DNA from: Pagrus major
Taxonomy: Eukaryota; Chordata; Actinopteri; Spariformes; Sparidae
Direction: 5' to 3'
DNA length: 64,000 nt
Assembly: GCF_040436345.1 (NCBI RefSeq)
Contig: NC_133218.1
Coordinates: forward strand, 23,669,070 to 23,733,069
A program made the position numbers and the translations under genes. Every line of letters starts with the position of its first letter. Within the stretch, counting starts at the first letter, position 1. Shown here in pieces: positions 31,737-43,195 of this stretch. Below the pieces are notes generated by a model. It saw only the letters and a list, made by a program, of their open reading frames with translations, was not told the DNA's origin and did not search any database.

Positions 31737-32109
31737 TGATTTAGTATACTACACTATCGTTTTGTTTTTTCAAGATCTTGAATTAATCATATCGTTATCT
31801 CAGGAAAACAAAGTTTCGTTATCTCGAGATCTCGAGAAAATTATCCCATTATCTCGGGAAAACGGCAGTTGTTATTTCGAGATAATAACTCGAGATCTCG
31901 AGAAAACAAATGAAATTAACTTGTTATCACGGGAAAACGGAGGAAATAAAATGTATGAATGCATGGCCCTTTAGGGCTTCCGTAACAATGGACTCAAGAC
32001 TGAAAACAAAAAACTAATCATAATTGTCTGAGAATAACATTGTACAAACACATAGCAGGCACTAAAATGGCCCAATAGATGTCTGTCCGATTTACCAACA
32101 AACTGACTT

Positions 32110-33290
32110 TCCCATTAGCCTCGGCTATACTTTGCATTTGGTGCATTTAGCAAATGTTAACATGTTAACAGACAAAACTATGACGAACATGGTCAACAAA
32201 AATCAGTAGCATTCAGGGCCGTACGCAGGATTTTAGAAATACCAAAATTCAAATTTGCTATGTGGTGGAGGGTACTAGAAATTCGGGCCCCTCCATGCAA
32301 GGGGGTCCAGTGCAATGTCAGTCCCAATCACTTTGCAGGCCCGCCTCCAACCCTGACCCCAGATCCGAAAAAGTGTCTGTACAGAGGGGCACCAGCACGC
32401 TCCAAACGGCCTGAAACACTCTCCTAAACACTTTCTGGAGGAACAATCAGGGCCGTACGCAGGATTTTAAAAATCCCGAGGTCCAAAATTCAAATTTGCT
32501 ATGTAGTAGAGGGTCCCCCTCCGTGCAAGGGGGGTCCGGTGGCATCTTTCAGTGAATAAAGTAAACACATGGTCAACTGATAGGCTATTTACATGCTACC
32601 ACAATCTGCTAGAATTAAGTCATGAAAATACCAAGGCTAGTTACTAGGCAGAGTTTACACAGATGATGCAATCCAAGGATGAAAAAGCACCAACGTTTCT
32701 ATATTGTTACACCACTCATTGTAACAGTCAGTAAATTTGCATTTGTTTTTGTAACTTTATTACCAAACCTGTTTTAACTGATGCTGTATAGACACTGGTT
32801 TTCTTCGAAACTGTGTTAATAAGTACGTCTCTGCCTCTCCTTTGGCAAACACACTGACCTGGCGCCAGCTGGACTGACTGATTAAAATATAAATTTACGT
32901 AAAATTTTTGATCAAACCAGGGCTGTCAAAATTTTTTCTTAGATTTAATACTCATTTCATATCATACATACATACAAAACGCGTTCGGCTCACCGCCTGT
33001 TATTGGTGAGTCGATTTTAAGAAACTTTGTTTGAGTCTAGCACTACACCAGCCATGGTTCTGAAGTATTTGCGGACATTTGGACCGTCACAAAGTAATAC
33101 TTTGTTTCACTGACCGCAGCATTTAATTCAATTAATTGTTTAGGTAATTATTGGACAACTTTTATGATGTGTACTTGGAAAAAAATACCGAGGTCCGGAC
33201 CTCGGTGACATCAATGCTGGGTACGGCCATGGGAGCATTTTAGCATGCTACAGTTTTAATGCTACAGCATTAACTCAAAGCACTGCTCTC
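32110..33290. repeat. old dispersed repeat interrupted by a younger insertion
   Basis: CCCATTAGCCTCGGCTATAC followed by GTTAACATGTTAAC and, after 33233, AGCATTTTAGCATGC is the familiar fish repeat also seen at 60880-61450 (CCCATCAGCCTCAGCTGTAC). The 1-kb block 32214-33233 splits it. Confidence 0.55.
32214..33233. mobile_element. nonautonomous element with GGCCGTAC ends
   Basis: The left end is CAGGGCCGTACGCAGGATTT; the right end, on the other strand, is CCCATGGCCGTACCCAGC. The flanks share AGCATT on both sides, a possible target duplication. Internally the left end is partly repeated at 32452. No protein recognised. Termini are imperfect, so the class (hAT-like or other) is left open. Confidence 0.5.
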
Positions 33291-36200
33291 CTTCAGTGCA
33301 GGCTCTCAGAGTCACTAGCATGGTGGAAGACTCTTAGACTCGTCAAGTTAAAGATGCTTTTCTCTGTGTTGTTTGGCTATGTTGCCACCAGCTGTGGTTT
33401 AAGACTCCAAACGAAGTTATGCAGTTATCAAAACTTCAAATGCATTCACTTAAAGTTGAATCATTTCTTATTGCACAATCCACTTTTTACACAACTAACA
33501 CAGAAGTCATGATTTGCAGGCTACTCAAAACGGATGCAGGCGCACATGAACATTTCACCTCAGAGTTCAGAAATTGTCCTAATCCCATCCAAAAATATTC
33601 AAGGTCCATCTTCCCCCACTGACATTTTATTTAAAAAAAAAAAAACAGTCTTGATCATAATTTGCTGCTTTGCAATGAGGAATACATTATTTGTATCACC
33701 TGTTGTCAAAACCAGATCTCTTGTTTCTGACAAGGCATCCGAAAAATGGACAAAACTGTAACCTAGACGTCTAGACACCTTTTGACCTGCTAATCCCTAA
33801 AGAAATGCCCCACTGGACACCTTGGATTATGTCGGTGAATTTACAGTGTGCTCTTGTGATGATAAGTGACAAGTTTTCTACCATGAAAACCTGAAATCTC
33901 CATTTGAATCCACTGTGAGTGAAATGTCTTCAAGTTTGCCACAGACACTGTTCCCTCAGTAAAAGTAGGATCTTTGTTTGAAGAGCTTTAAAAGAGTGTG
34001 TTGCCTGCTGTGGAGAGATGACTGTGGGATGATTCATTATGGCTTTTAGATTTATCTGCCTAAAATGATTTTTGCAAAGGTAATTCTCTCCAAAACAGCG
34101 GATTCTTTATAAATGACTTTGCATGGTTTATTCAGATTGCAGTCAGATATCTATGACACCAGCGTGATTATGGCTTTCTGAGGTTTGCTTGTCCTAGACT
34201 TTGTCACTGCACTAGTTGTGATTCAGCTCCTCTGAAGAAGGTTATTGGAGGGTAATGAGCCTGTTGCTGACAGATCTGGGCTACGTCTGCTCCTACAGGA
34301 GGTGACAGGCCTTGAGACGCTCAAAAAGAGGTTGTACAGTATCCCACAGGCAAGGTCCTTGGGTCAGCACCCGGCCTTACAGGATTAACACACCTGCCAC
34401 TGGCACAATGAGGTCTAATGAGCGCACGCTGGCGGCCCCAGTCTGCTAGCAGCAGGCCAAGTGCTCTCTGAGTGGCTCACACCTCAGCGCCTGTAGTGAA
34501 GTCCTGGCTCTCGAGTCAATACCTTCATTAGTGACTTCATGGCGGATCACTCCGTGAGGCCGAACAAAGGCTCCCAGGAACACAAAGTGACACATTCCAG
34601 GGATTAGAGAACGCTGGCAGGTTAAGTTAATTTATTTTCTTGACACGCAAGGAATTTGCTTTGACAACAGGAGAAATAACACAGTTCCGCGTAATTCATT
34701 TGACGAGGTGATTTTTCTTCCACTCAACAGTTTGATGTAGTTTGAAGTTGTGTAGACATGTTTCGCCATGTCGGCGGCATTTTTGTGCTTTGCACATCTG
34801 AGGCAGTCTTAAAAGTTGAACGTTCGCATTAAATTGTTAGAAAATCTACATGACTTTAAAGATATAAAGTGAGTTTGTTTTCCTTTGTTGAATTTTCTCC
34901 AGCACAATTTAATTCCCTTCCCTGGTTTTCCATCAGTTAGATATGCGACTAATAAATCACCACAAATTCAAGGTTACCGAACAAAATTAGCACAATCATA
35001 TTTTGAGTTTATATGAATTACTGTTAAAAGATGTAAAAAAAAAAAAGTAAGTAAAAGAAAGAAAAGTGACCCTAAATACAAATGAACGTGAAGTATTTTA
35101 TCTTAACCTATCAGAACTTTTAATTCTGACATCGTAGGCTTCAACAAAACTGTTGTTTCACTCTTGTCCTCCACCATTGCCACTGTTATTTTAGGGAAAC
35201 ACAACTTGTTATCTAGCTACATTAAGAAATTCATTCATTCTTCAGATTCAGTTTAATGACGACCAGTGATCTAGGTGTCTTACAATGCAGTCTTCAATTC
35301 CACCTGTTGCTAAGATAACTAATTTGAGGAATTTATAAGTGCAATAATCAGGATTTCTTTTCCTTATTAAGACAAAGTGGATGCATGGAAAGACTCTCAC
35401 AGCTGTTTATGTAGTTAACTACGGTGACATTATGATTTAGTGGCCGTGCAGCAGACCTCTGCTAGCTTCACATGAAACCTGCTGTTCTGTCCATGAAGAG
35501 CTAGAGTTGGCTAGTCCTGTTGCTTCAAGTGTGCTTCCTTCATTGACTCCCACTCGCCTACTGTTCACCTTCATGACCCCCACCCCCTCGCAAAGAGTCA
35601 AATGGCAGCGATGCTTCAGTAACTTTAACCTCTGATAATATGACCTGTGAACCCTGTGATGACCCCCGAACAAAGACTGTGACATCGTCTTTGTTGGGGC
35701 CTGGTATGTTTTTGTTAGCATGCACAAGGATGTGACTTGTGCATGTTTACGTACATGTGAGGAAGTTGTAACAAAAGACACAATGTTGGATCTATGCTCG
35801 TGTGATAATGAAGACGAAAGAGGCTCTCAGACAGGCTTCAGAAAACTCAGACTGCATACCAGAGAGAAAAATGTTCAAACTTATGACAGATGTTCCTTTA
35901 AACCTTTTGTCTCCTTTTAATCAGGCCAGCTCAGCGAAAAGCTTTAGAGAAGCACACTTCAGATTCCTGAATTTCCTCTCGAGTGGCTCCAGAGGTCTGG
36001 GGACTCTCCACATAATCATCTTGACATTTATAAAAACTCCATTCAGCGATGTGGGAAGCACTCCTCACAGACTTCACCTGTGAAACAAAAGAGGAGGAAT
36101 GTGCTCGTGGTTTCCTGCGGGAATAAAACTGTACGTAGTATTACATTCACACTAGTCGCATGTGAGATAAAGAGGGGTTTTTTTCTGTCAGGTCAGCCTA

Positions 36201-37495
36201 ATTTATGTTCATCTGTGTGACAAAGTGGCAAATGAAAAGAGAGCCACATGAGAGAGTGCTGCTGTGTGTCAAGAGGCAGGAAGGCTGCCATTCACAGGGC
36301 ATGTAATACAGCACTTCCCCGTGTGTGTCTTTTTCTGTCATTTCTTTGTGAGCACCATTTTGGGTTTCAGACCTTGACTGTGAGGACCCCTCTATACTAT
36401 CTACCCCTCTATTCTGAGTGCCCCCTTGTCCCTGAGAACAACATTACAAAGTGGCTGAAATCCCCCCTATGACACTGATGACCCTTCACTGTCGATGGCG
36501 TTTATGTAAACAGACGCGACGGGACATTTCCAACATTTTGCCGTCTTCAGCTGTGGTGATTTCTCTCGTGTTACCGTGCCGCTCCCGGCATTATCACAAT
36601 GGCGTTTGCCATTTATCTGATGGAGATAGAAAAGCAAGCGCGCTCGCAATTTGTTCACAACTTCTCGCTATCAATCAAGTCATCAAATAAGAAAGAGCAC
36701 TGCTTCATTACCTGGACACTAGCAGTGATTTATAGGCTAACATCAGCAAGCGGTGCTTCAACCCTGCCAGTCTGCACAGATATTAGAGGAGTGGTGAAAG
36801 TACAGCAACTTCTCTGCTCTTTAGACAAACCTCTGTGCTACACATCATAGTGATTTATATGATGTTGCCTTATCAATCATTTAAAATGATAAAAAGAGTC
36901 TCTGAGGAGTGAAAACATGATAGATGACTGTGTAACACGCTACACTGGGAACACAGACTTCACCCCGAATGATCCTCCAATGTTCACATGTATATGAGAG
37001 TTATGTAACGTTGTGTTTGCTGCTGTGTCACTGAGTCACTGTATCTGCTGAGAAACCACGTAGCTCGTCTTTTATTCTTCCTGTGGTTTTGAATAATTCA
37101 ATACACCTATTAACCAGGCAGGACACAGGTAGTAATGTATACTTTTGTGTTGTCTTGAGTATCACTGTGTATTCAGTTAAAAAGGGCGGTTTATCACGGG
37201 TAGAAACTCAATACTGTTTCTGGTGCTGTTATTGTTTTTGTTTTATTCTCGAACATTGAGCCAGGAAACTTTTTGTGAGCAAAATAATCCTATTTTCCAT
37301 CTTCGCTGCAGGTGGAAGCTGTTTGTCAGTGGCTGCAGATGACAGCAGGAACGTCTCGTACTGCACTGAAGTACACTGTATATAAACAGAGCGTTTCTGT
37401 TTATGTGAAAGGCCTTGGACGATGTTTCAGGGCTGCAAATCAAACTGAACTTCTGTGGGCCACAGTGTTGGTTTGATGCCAGTTCAGCTGCATTA
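33291..37495. other. gene-free region with candidate conserved noncoding blocks
   Basis: No gene, RNA gene or clear mobile element. Two blocks, 34190-34680 and about 35440-36080, are unique-looking, more GC-balanced and without repeat words, unlike the rest of the desert. They lie in the interval between BMAL1 and RASSF10, which could hold long-range enhancers. Conservation cannot be tested from one sequence. Confidence 0.4.
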
Positions 37496-37499
37496 TAAA

Positions 37500-38670
37500 A
37501 TAAATCCACCACCAGAACACTTAAAGTCTTCAGATGGTTCAGAATGCTGCAGCTAGAGTCTGAACACGTACGAGGAAATTTGATCATATTACACCAATCC
37601 TAGCCTCACTGCTCCCCAATTCATATAAGATCAGACTTTAAGGTGCTGCTGATGACATACAAAACTGTACACAGCCTTGCCCCGTCGTACATGTCAGATC
37701 TTATTACCATATATTCCACCTCATGCATTACGCTCTCAGACTTCAGGGCTCCTGACGGTTCCCAGGGTTAGAGAGAACCTCAGACATCAGACAATCTGGC
37801 TCTACTGACGCCTTTAAAATCTAAACTCAAAACGTATTTCTTTGACTTAACCTTGACTTCGATTGCTAGCTTCTTCAGTGGGTCGGTCTCAGTCTCAATG
37901 AGTTACCTACAGTATTAGAATTCACATTGTCCTGCCGACGAGAAACAATCTGTTTATTCTGATTAACATTGCGTTTCTCTAACTTTTGTTTTTGTTTTCT
38001 GTCCCCACCAGCTGCAAGCTGTGTCACTCTCTCACTCTCTATAGCTTTCTCCTCCTCCTCTTTTCATTCAGGCTCCCTCCTGATGGACCTCGGGACCCTG
38101 GGACCATCTACCTCTCCTGGCTCCTGCTGCCTCACATATTGACAGATCTGGATCGTCATACCCTGGGCTCCGCTGGATCATTCTCTCCTCTGTTTTACTA
38201 TCTCCTTACATCTGTATTTATGGAAAATTTGATACCTCTTCACTCCGATCTTCTCTATTTTACTGCTAATTATCTTGCATGACCTGCCCTCCTCCAGGTC
38301 ACCAGGGTGGAGTGGAGGTCGTGTGACTCCGGCACCACTTGGCGATGCCTCAGCCTGCTCAGTCGTCCTCCTGGATCCGCACACTTTACATATATTATAT
38401 CACTTGTATCAGATATTCTGTCAATGCAATTTGTAAATTGTGATTTTGTTGTTCTGTTCTGTACATGCAACATCTGTTGCATGTCTGTCCGTCCTGAGAG
38501 AGGGATCCCTCCTCCGTGGCTCTTCCTGAGGTTTCTTCCGTCTCCTGCAGGTTTTTCCTCACTCGAATCGTGGGTCTAAGGACAGAGGATGTCCTTCACT
38601 GTACACATTGTAAAGCCCAGCGAAGCAATGTGATTGTGATTTTGGGCTATATAAATCATACACAAGGTTC
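37500..38670 (+). mobile_element. 5'-truncated L2-type LINE, 3' end
   Basis: The + strand encodes, with breaks, the C-terminus of a LINE reverse transcriptase: FKVLLMTYKTVHSLAPSYMS near 37636, and KSKLKTYFF near 37820. A 3' untranslated part follows with GAGAGAGGGATCCCTCCTCC, TCTTCCTGAGGTTTCTTCC and GGTCTAAGGACAGAGGATGT, ending with TTTTGGGCTATATAAAT near 38641-38657. This is the common teleost L2-like tail. Frameshifts and stops show it is dead. Confidence 0.8.
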
Positions 38671-38679
38671 TTGCTTATA

Positions 38680-39311
38680 ATTAATAAATGGAATCTGCCA
38701 GTGGGACATTTACATTGTGAACATTTATCTCACTGATCACTGGACTTTTGAGGTGTTTGTGTCTTATTTTAAGATGTTTTTGACTAGAAATGACACTAAT
38801 ATATATTAGTGTAAACATGTAGGTCTCTTGCAAACTGAATTTACAATTATTTGGAGTAAACCAGTTTACAGTATGCTTAGGCTCATAAACATCACACAAC
38901 AATGCTGCCAGACATCTCGGACAGCCTGTATTAGACTGTAACGTGTACGTATGCAGCAATGATTACAAAAGTATGGCTGTGGTTTGAAGTTTTTAAGAAG
39001 GAGGCAAAAAGGGAAGCGTTTCTGTCTTTGATTCTATTGATACTTTAATAAGGATATCTTTTGACACAAGTATTGATCCCATAGCAGTGCTCTCTTTCCC
39101 CCACACTCACATCTGTACACCCCAGTCAACTCATTGGAATCGGTTTAATGTGAAGTAACATGAGGTCAGGGCGTGCTGTGGCACTAAGAGCTGTGACAGA
39201 ACGAACGTAACTGGCCAGTGTCATATCTAATCAGTGCATCTTTGGTGATCAACGTGAGGATAATAATATTCACTTGGGCCACAGTGTCGTTTCCATAATG
39301 ACTGCTGAAGA
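38680..39311. other. intergenic DNA
   Basis: Nothing recognised. Confidence 0.5.
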
Positions 39312-39835
39312 ATGCTGAAGTTCACCCCAAAAATGAAAATTCAGTCATTATCTTCTCAGCCTCATGTCGATGGAAAGTCAGGTTGTAGTCCACAGAACAT
39401 TTCTGAAGCTTCACAGCAAAACAGAGCTGCAGCTTTCTCCTAAACAACTGAAGAAAAACGGTCCCATACAGCTCGTCTGGTGTAATTCAAGTCTCCAGTG
39501 TCCCGAGAAAATGATGTTATTTACAACCACTTTTAAGCTGAGATCTTCATTGTAGCTGCTAAACTAGAAGTGTTAACGCGCACCTTGTCTGAAGAGGGTG
39601 TAAATAGTGTCTTTTCAAATCAATTTTGGAGCCTTGGATGAGGCCAGACAAACTGTGTGGAGCCATTTTATGATTATTTTTTGTCAATTGCACTTTCACT
39701 TTTTAATACAGTCCCCATTTACTTCAGTTGTTCAGCAGAATGCTGCAAAGCTGTTTCGCTGTGAAGCTCCAGAAATGTTTTGTGGACAATGAAACGTCAC
39801 CTGACTTTCCATCGGCATGAGGCTGAGTAGATCTA
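39312..39835. mobile_element. foldback/MITE-like element, copy 2
   Basis: Same family as 22506-23022. The left arm (CCAAAAATGAAAATTCAGTC, CATGTCGATGGAAAGTCAGG, AGCTTCACAGCAAAACAG) is repeated inverted at the right end (CTGACTTTCCATCGGCATGA). The centre carries TGTAGCTGCTAAACTAGAAG. Arms are about 120 bp and still about 85-90% alike by eye. Confidence 0.7.
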
Positions 39836-40264
39836 GTCTTGGCTGTCAAACAGAATCACTAATGCTGCAGGAAAGAGAGTTTATCACAGCTCAGGAAGAT
39901 CAAGAGAGTTTCAAATATACCACGAATATATCATGACCGGTGCTGATTGGTTGCGGGAGTAGTAGGGAGTGAAGAGTGAAGGGAATAAATTCGTCTTGAC
40001 CTCACAGATTTACAGTCTGCAGATTACATCACTGTGTCTTTAAAGGCAAAGTAATCTCAGTACAGTAAAATGATTGATTGTAAACACATAAAGCTGACAT
40101 GAAAATTGTCTTTGCGTAAGAGTTGTTCCCGACACTTTGTGGATTTGCAGATTTGGTTTCCACCCCACCACCAAAGCTGTCCTCCCTGTTACCATTTATA
40201 GACTGAGCAAGAATTCATGAGACATCACAGAGCTGAACTGGCCTTTACCGTATCCATTTTTATT

Positions 40265-40924
40265 TACGCAGCTGATGGATAAAATGTGGAGGCTGTGTGC
40301 TACTGTCCCAAACCCCACAGAACCATTGAACACTGTGTGTCTGTATAAAATGTAACTTATCATCTGTGTTTAGTCCAGGATGTAGACCTCCAACATCAGC
40401 TTTGTGCCTGTTTTGACTGCAGATATTCTTATTATGACTCTGTGATTCACAGCAAAGAGGTTTTCTTTATCACTCGGTGAAAGCTGAGATGTTGCTCACA
40501 GAGTAATCCGAAGACCTTTGACTTGGTGTTTTGGCTGCAGCTGTCTCTGAGGTGTGGATTAGCACGGCAGAGGTTGTGGAAGTGATGGAAGTGATGTGCT
40601 ATCACGCTGCAGTCCTGACTCAAACATGCACGAGGGTTTCAGATTCATTTTTCAGTTTTGTGGAGAAAAGAGGAACAAACGAGCTTCAAGAACTGTTTTA
40701 ATTTTGTGGTTAAAACAACTTTCTTGTTGAGCTCTTGAACCAGTTTTAAAAGGGATGTTATAAAAATAAGGGAACATATGGGGATTATTATGATGCCACA
40801 CAAAGATAAGCTCAGTTTTCTGTCATCCATGTTGAAATAAAGTGTGTTTTCAGTTGCTTTAGAGTCCTAATAATCCCTGAGAGTGTAGCAGTTCTTTAAA
40901 AATGATTAACAGTCAGATCCAATC
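40265..40924 (-). other. 3' untranslated region of rassf10
   Basis: From the rassf10 stop down to the first AATAAA on the - strand (40264-40259). The end is inferred only from that signal. Confidence 0.4.
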
Positions 40925-42211
40925 CTAAACCAGTGACTCCCACACCGGCTGGCTGTCTGAGTCCTGACTGTGCAGAGAACTTAAGCCAGTGTCTGAGTCG
41001 TCGTCGTTCCCACTGTGGGTCTTCGACAGACCCCTGGCCTGCTCCACCCACTCGCTCTTCCTCTCCAAAGTGCTCATCATCCCCGTCTTAACATCCTCCC
41101 CGTGGCAACATCCCTCCGTCCTTTCCTCTATGTCCAAAGTGTTCACTTTCTCCAGCAAATCCCTCATCTCCTTCTCCCTCGCCACACAAATCTCCTGGGT
41201 CAGCTCTAAATCGCTCCTAATTGCTTCTAAATCCGTGTTGAGGCGCAGGCCGATGTACAAACTCGCATCTAGCTGCGTCCTGAGCCTCTCTCCTTCCAAA
41301 AGCAGCTCGTTTTCTGATGCTGCCGTGTCTCCTGCTGCGTCTCTGCTCCGCAGCTCCTCCGTCCTCCGCTCCATCCAGCGGTGGTTCAGCTCCTCCTGCA
41401 CCTGCGTCCCGATGGTGTCTATGAGGGCCTCCTGCTGCCACAGCTCCTCTTCCAGTCTCACCACCTCCTCGCACTGTCGCACATACTCCTCAAACTTGGC
41501 GAGAGTCTGAGCTGAGCACAGTTTGTCCGCCTCTCGGCTGGAAGCTGCAGCCGCCTCCACTAAATACGTGTCCTGCACATAGTTAATCCCGTGTCTTCTC
41601 ATCCTGTCCAGATGCACCTTCGCCTCGCACCTTTCGATCTCTGCGTCCAGCTCTGTAATCCTCTGGATCTGCTGGCGGATGGTGTGATCCTGAGAGATCA
41701 CCAGATGAGCCAGAGTTTCCATCCTCTCCGCCGAAGACGCGTCTTTCTGCACCCTCTTCCTCTTGTTGATCTTCTCCAACTTTCTGAAAGCTTTCCGAAC
41801 AATCCGACGATGTTTCTCAGGTGAGATGGCACCCATGGGAGGGCGCGCGGTGCCCGTGGTGACACAGGGGCTGTGTTTGCTGAGCACAACGCGCGCCTCT
41901 GCGCTCCGGGCTCCGTGGTTCGCCAGAGACGCGTCGCTCTTCACCAACACGAACTTCACGTTCCTCTGCTCCTCTCCCCACGCCACCCACAGACGCAGCA
42001 CTTTGGTCCTGTTCGGTAAAATCCTCTCGAAACCTCTCCATTTCTCCACCAGGCAGTAAGACTGTCCTGCGGAGAGGCCGAGCTGCGAGTTCTGGTCCTC
42101 CAGAAGCACTTTGATCACATCAGCGCAGGTTGTGCGCTTCGACAAGCCGAAGATGAGCTTCTCCTCTCGGCAGACCCACACTGAAATCTTACCCTCCTCC
42201 GACTCCATCAT
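40925..42211 (-). CDS. rassf10: Ras association domain-containing protein 10, single exon
   Basis: An uninterrupted 428-codon frame, as expected for a gene whose coding region is a single exon in mammals. The N-terminal RA (ubiquitin-fold) domain spans about residues 5-105: KISVWVCREEKLIFGLSKRT, then VEKWRGFERILPN and VKFVLVKSD. Next comes a basic stretch (RRIVRKAFRKLEKINKRKR). The conserved ERMETLAHLVISQDHTIRQQ to AKVHLDRMRRHGINYVQDTY block (about 165-225) follows, then coiled coil to about 370, and the family tail SDTGLSSLHSQDSDSQPVWE. Human RASSF10 has 507 residues; the difference is mainly absent low-complexity runs. It is an N-terminal RASSF family scaffold linked to mitosis and tumour suppression, mainly by expression studies. 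Two Mets open the frame (MMES); either could start. The gene lies between bmal1 and tead1 as in human. Confidence 0.96.
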   Translation of the reverse strand: MMESEEGKISVWVCREEKLIFGLSKRTTCADVIKVLLEDQNSQLGLSAGQSYCLVEKWRGFERILPNRTKVLRLWVAWGEEQRNVKFVLVKSDASLANHGARSAEARVVLSKHSPCVTTGTARPPMGAISPEKHRRIVRKAFRKLEKINKRKRVQKDASSAERMETLAHLVISQDHTIRQQIQRITELDAEIERCEAKVHLDRMRRHGINYVQDTYLVEAAAASSREADKLCSAQTLAKFEEYVRQCEEVVRLEEELWQQEALIDTIGTQVQEELNHRWMERRTEELRSRDAAGDTAASENELLLEGERLRTQLDASLYIGLRLNTDLEAIRSDLELTQEICVAREKEMRDLLEKVNTLDIEERTEGCCHGEDVKTGMMSTLERKSEWVEQARGLSKTHSGNDDDSDTGLSSLHSQDSDSQPVWESLV

Positions 42212-42504
42212 GAGTGTCTGCTAAACTTTACCTCTCATCAATAAAAAAAATCACAACAAGTCCTTCTTAAAGTTGTTTTAAATCCGCATGCGTCCACACT
42301 CATGTCCTCTGTGTGCCTGCGCGCTGCGTCCCAGACGCGTCTGCGGCTCCATGTGTCCCTCTGGGCGCTTTTCTGAGACAAGGAAACATTTTGCTGCCCT
42401 GTGATCACATGACCCCCATCAGCAAGTGTCAGTAAACAGGACTTCAGTTTGTCATGTGTGATTTTCTGGTGAGAGGAGCCGCTGGAGCCAGGATGATGTC
42501 AGCA

Positions 42505-42790
42505 GTGTTGAAAGAAGTACCCAAAAGTGAAATAAAAGTAAAGATATCGAGCACATTAAGTACAGATGAGTATCAAAAGTAATTTTCTGGAAATAAATTA
42601 CGTAATAACGTGTGTACATACTGTATGGGTCGACCCTTTGGCTCTGATGCAGCATGAAATCTGCAAAGTAACTTCAGTTATCAAAAACTGTGGTGGAGTG
42701 GGAGTATAAAGTAGCGGAAAATGAAAAAAAACAACTCAAGTACAAGTACCTCAAAAGTAACTTGAGTAAATGTACTTTAGTTACACACAT
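42505..42790. repeat. dispersed repeat (AAGTACCTCAAAAGTAAC family)
   Basis: Words such as GAAAGAAGTACCCAAAAG at one end and AACTTGAGTAAATGTACTTT at the other are typical of a very common teleost nonautonomous element, also at 50285-50750 and in part at 9360. Confidence 0.6.
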
Positions 42791-42925
42791 GTATGGATTT
42801 CAGTGCCGTATTAATCACATGTTACATTCTGAGGTGTGTTGGATGTGTCTTGTGTGATGCTGTTGTGGCTGTATCCACCAGTTTCTAATGAAACGGTCAA
42901 AGGTAAGCAAGTTAAGGTGAGTGTG

Positions 42926-42953
42926 AAAACAAACAAACAAACAAACAAACAAA
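42926..42953. repeat. (CAAA)n microsatellite
   Basis: Seven uninterrupted AAAC/CAAA units. Confidence 0.9.
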
Positions 42954-43054
42954 ATAATGGGAAATAAAAGAAACTGATACTGGTTATATGATACTGGTTG
43001 GGTTGATATGGACTGGTAGCAGAATTTATATCTAACTCTGGTGTTACTGTGATT

Positions 43055-43195
43055 AGTGATGCACAATAAATATCCACGTGATAAATCCTAGGCCCCATAT
43101 TTGGCCCAGTATCGGGAAATTTGTCATATCAGCTTTATACTGGTAGCGGTGAAATTATAGCCGATAAATGGAGCCAATAATATGAAGCCAAATTG
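43055..43195. repeat. dispersed repeat (GTGATGCACAATAAATATCC type)
   Basis: TAGTGATGCACAATAAATAT through GGCCCAGTATCGG to GCCGATAAATGGAGCC resembles hAT-type nonautonomous ends of teleosts; related to 9250-9710 and 57125-57440. Confidence 0.45.

Larger units (their letters stand above)
31074..31984. mobile_element. IS3EU-like DNA transposon, internally deleted
   Basis: A 911-bp element flanked by the direct repeat ACAATG (31068-31073 and 31985-31990). The outermost 31 bp form a perfect terminal inverted repeat starting TACGGAAGCCCTAAAGGG. Homology between the arms continues inward for about 215 bp on the right and about 375 bp on the left, the left being longer by three extra 54-bp units. 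A 6-bp target duplication and TAY...RTA ends are, as I recall, features of the eukaryotic IS3EU superfamily. The centre keeps the start of an rve-type transposase on the - strand. Most of the transposase, including any catalytic core, is absent, so the copy is nonautonomous. The perfect ends and duplication suggest recent insertion. Confidence 0.85.

Noticed and set aside
40989-41510. 173-codon frame on the + strand
   Set aside because: It is the antisense shadow of rassf10, serine-rich because of the opposite-strand coiled-coil codons.
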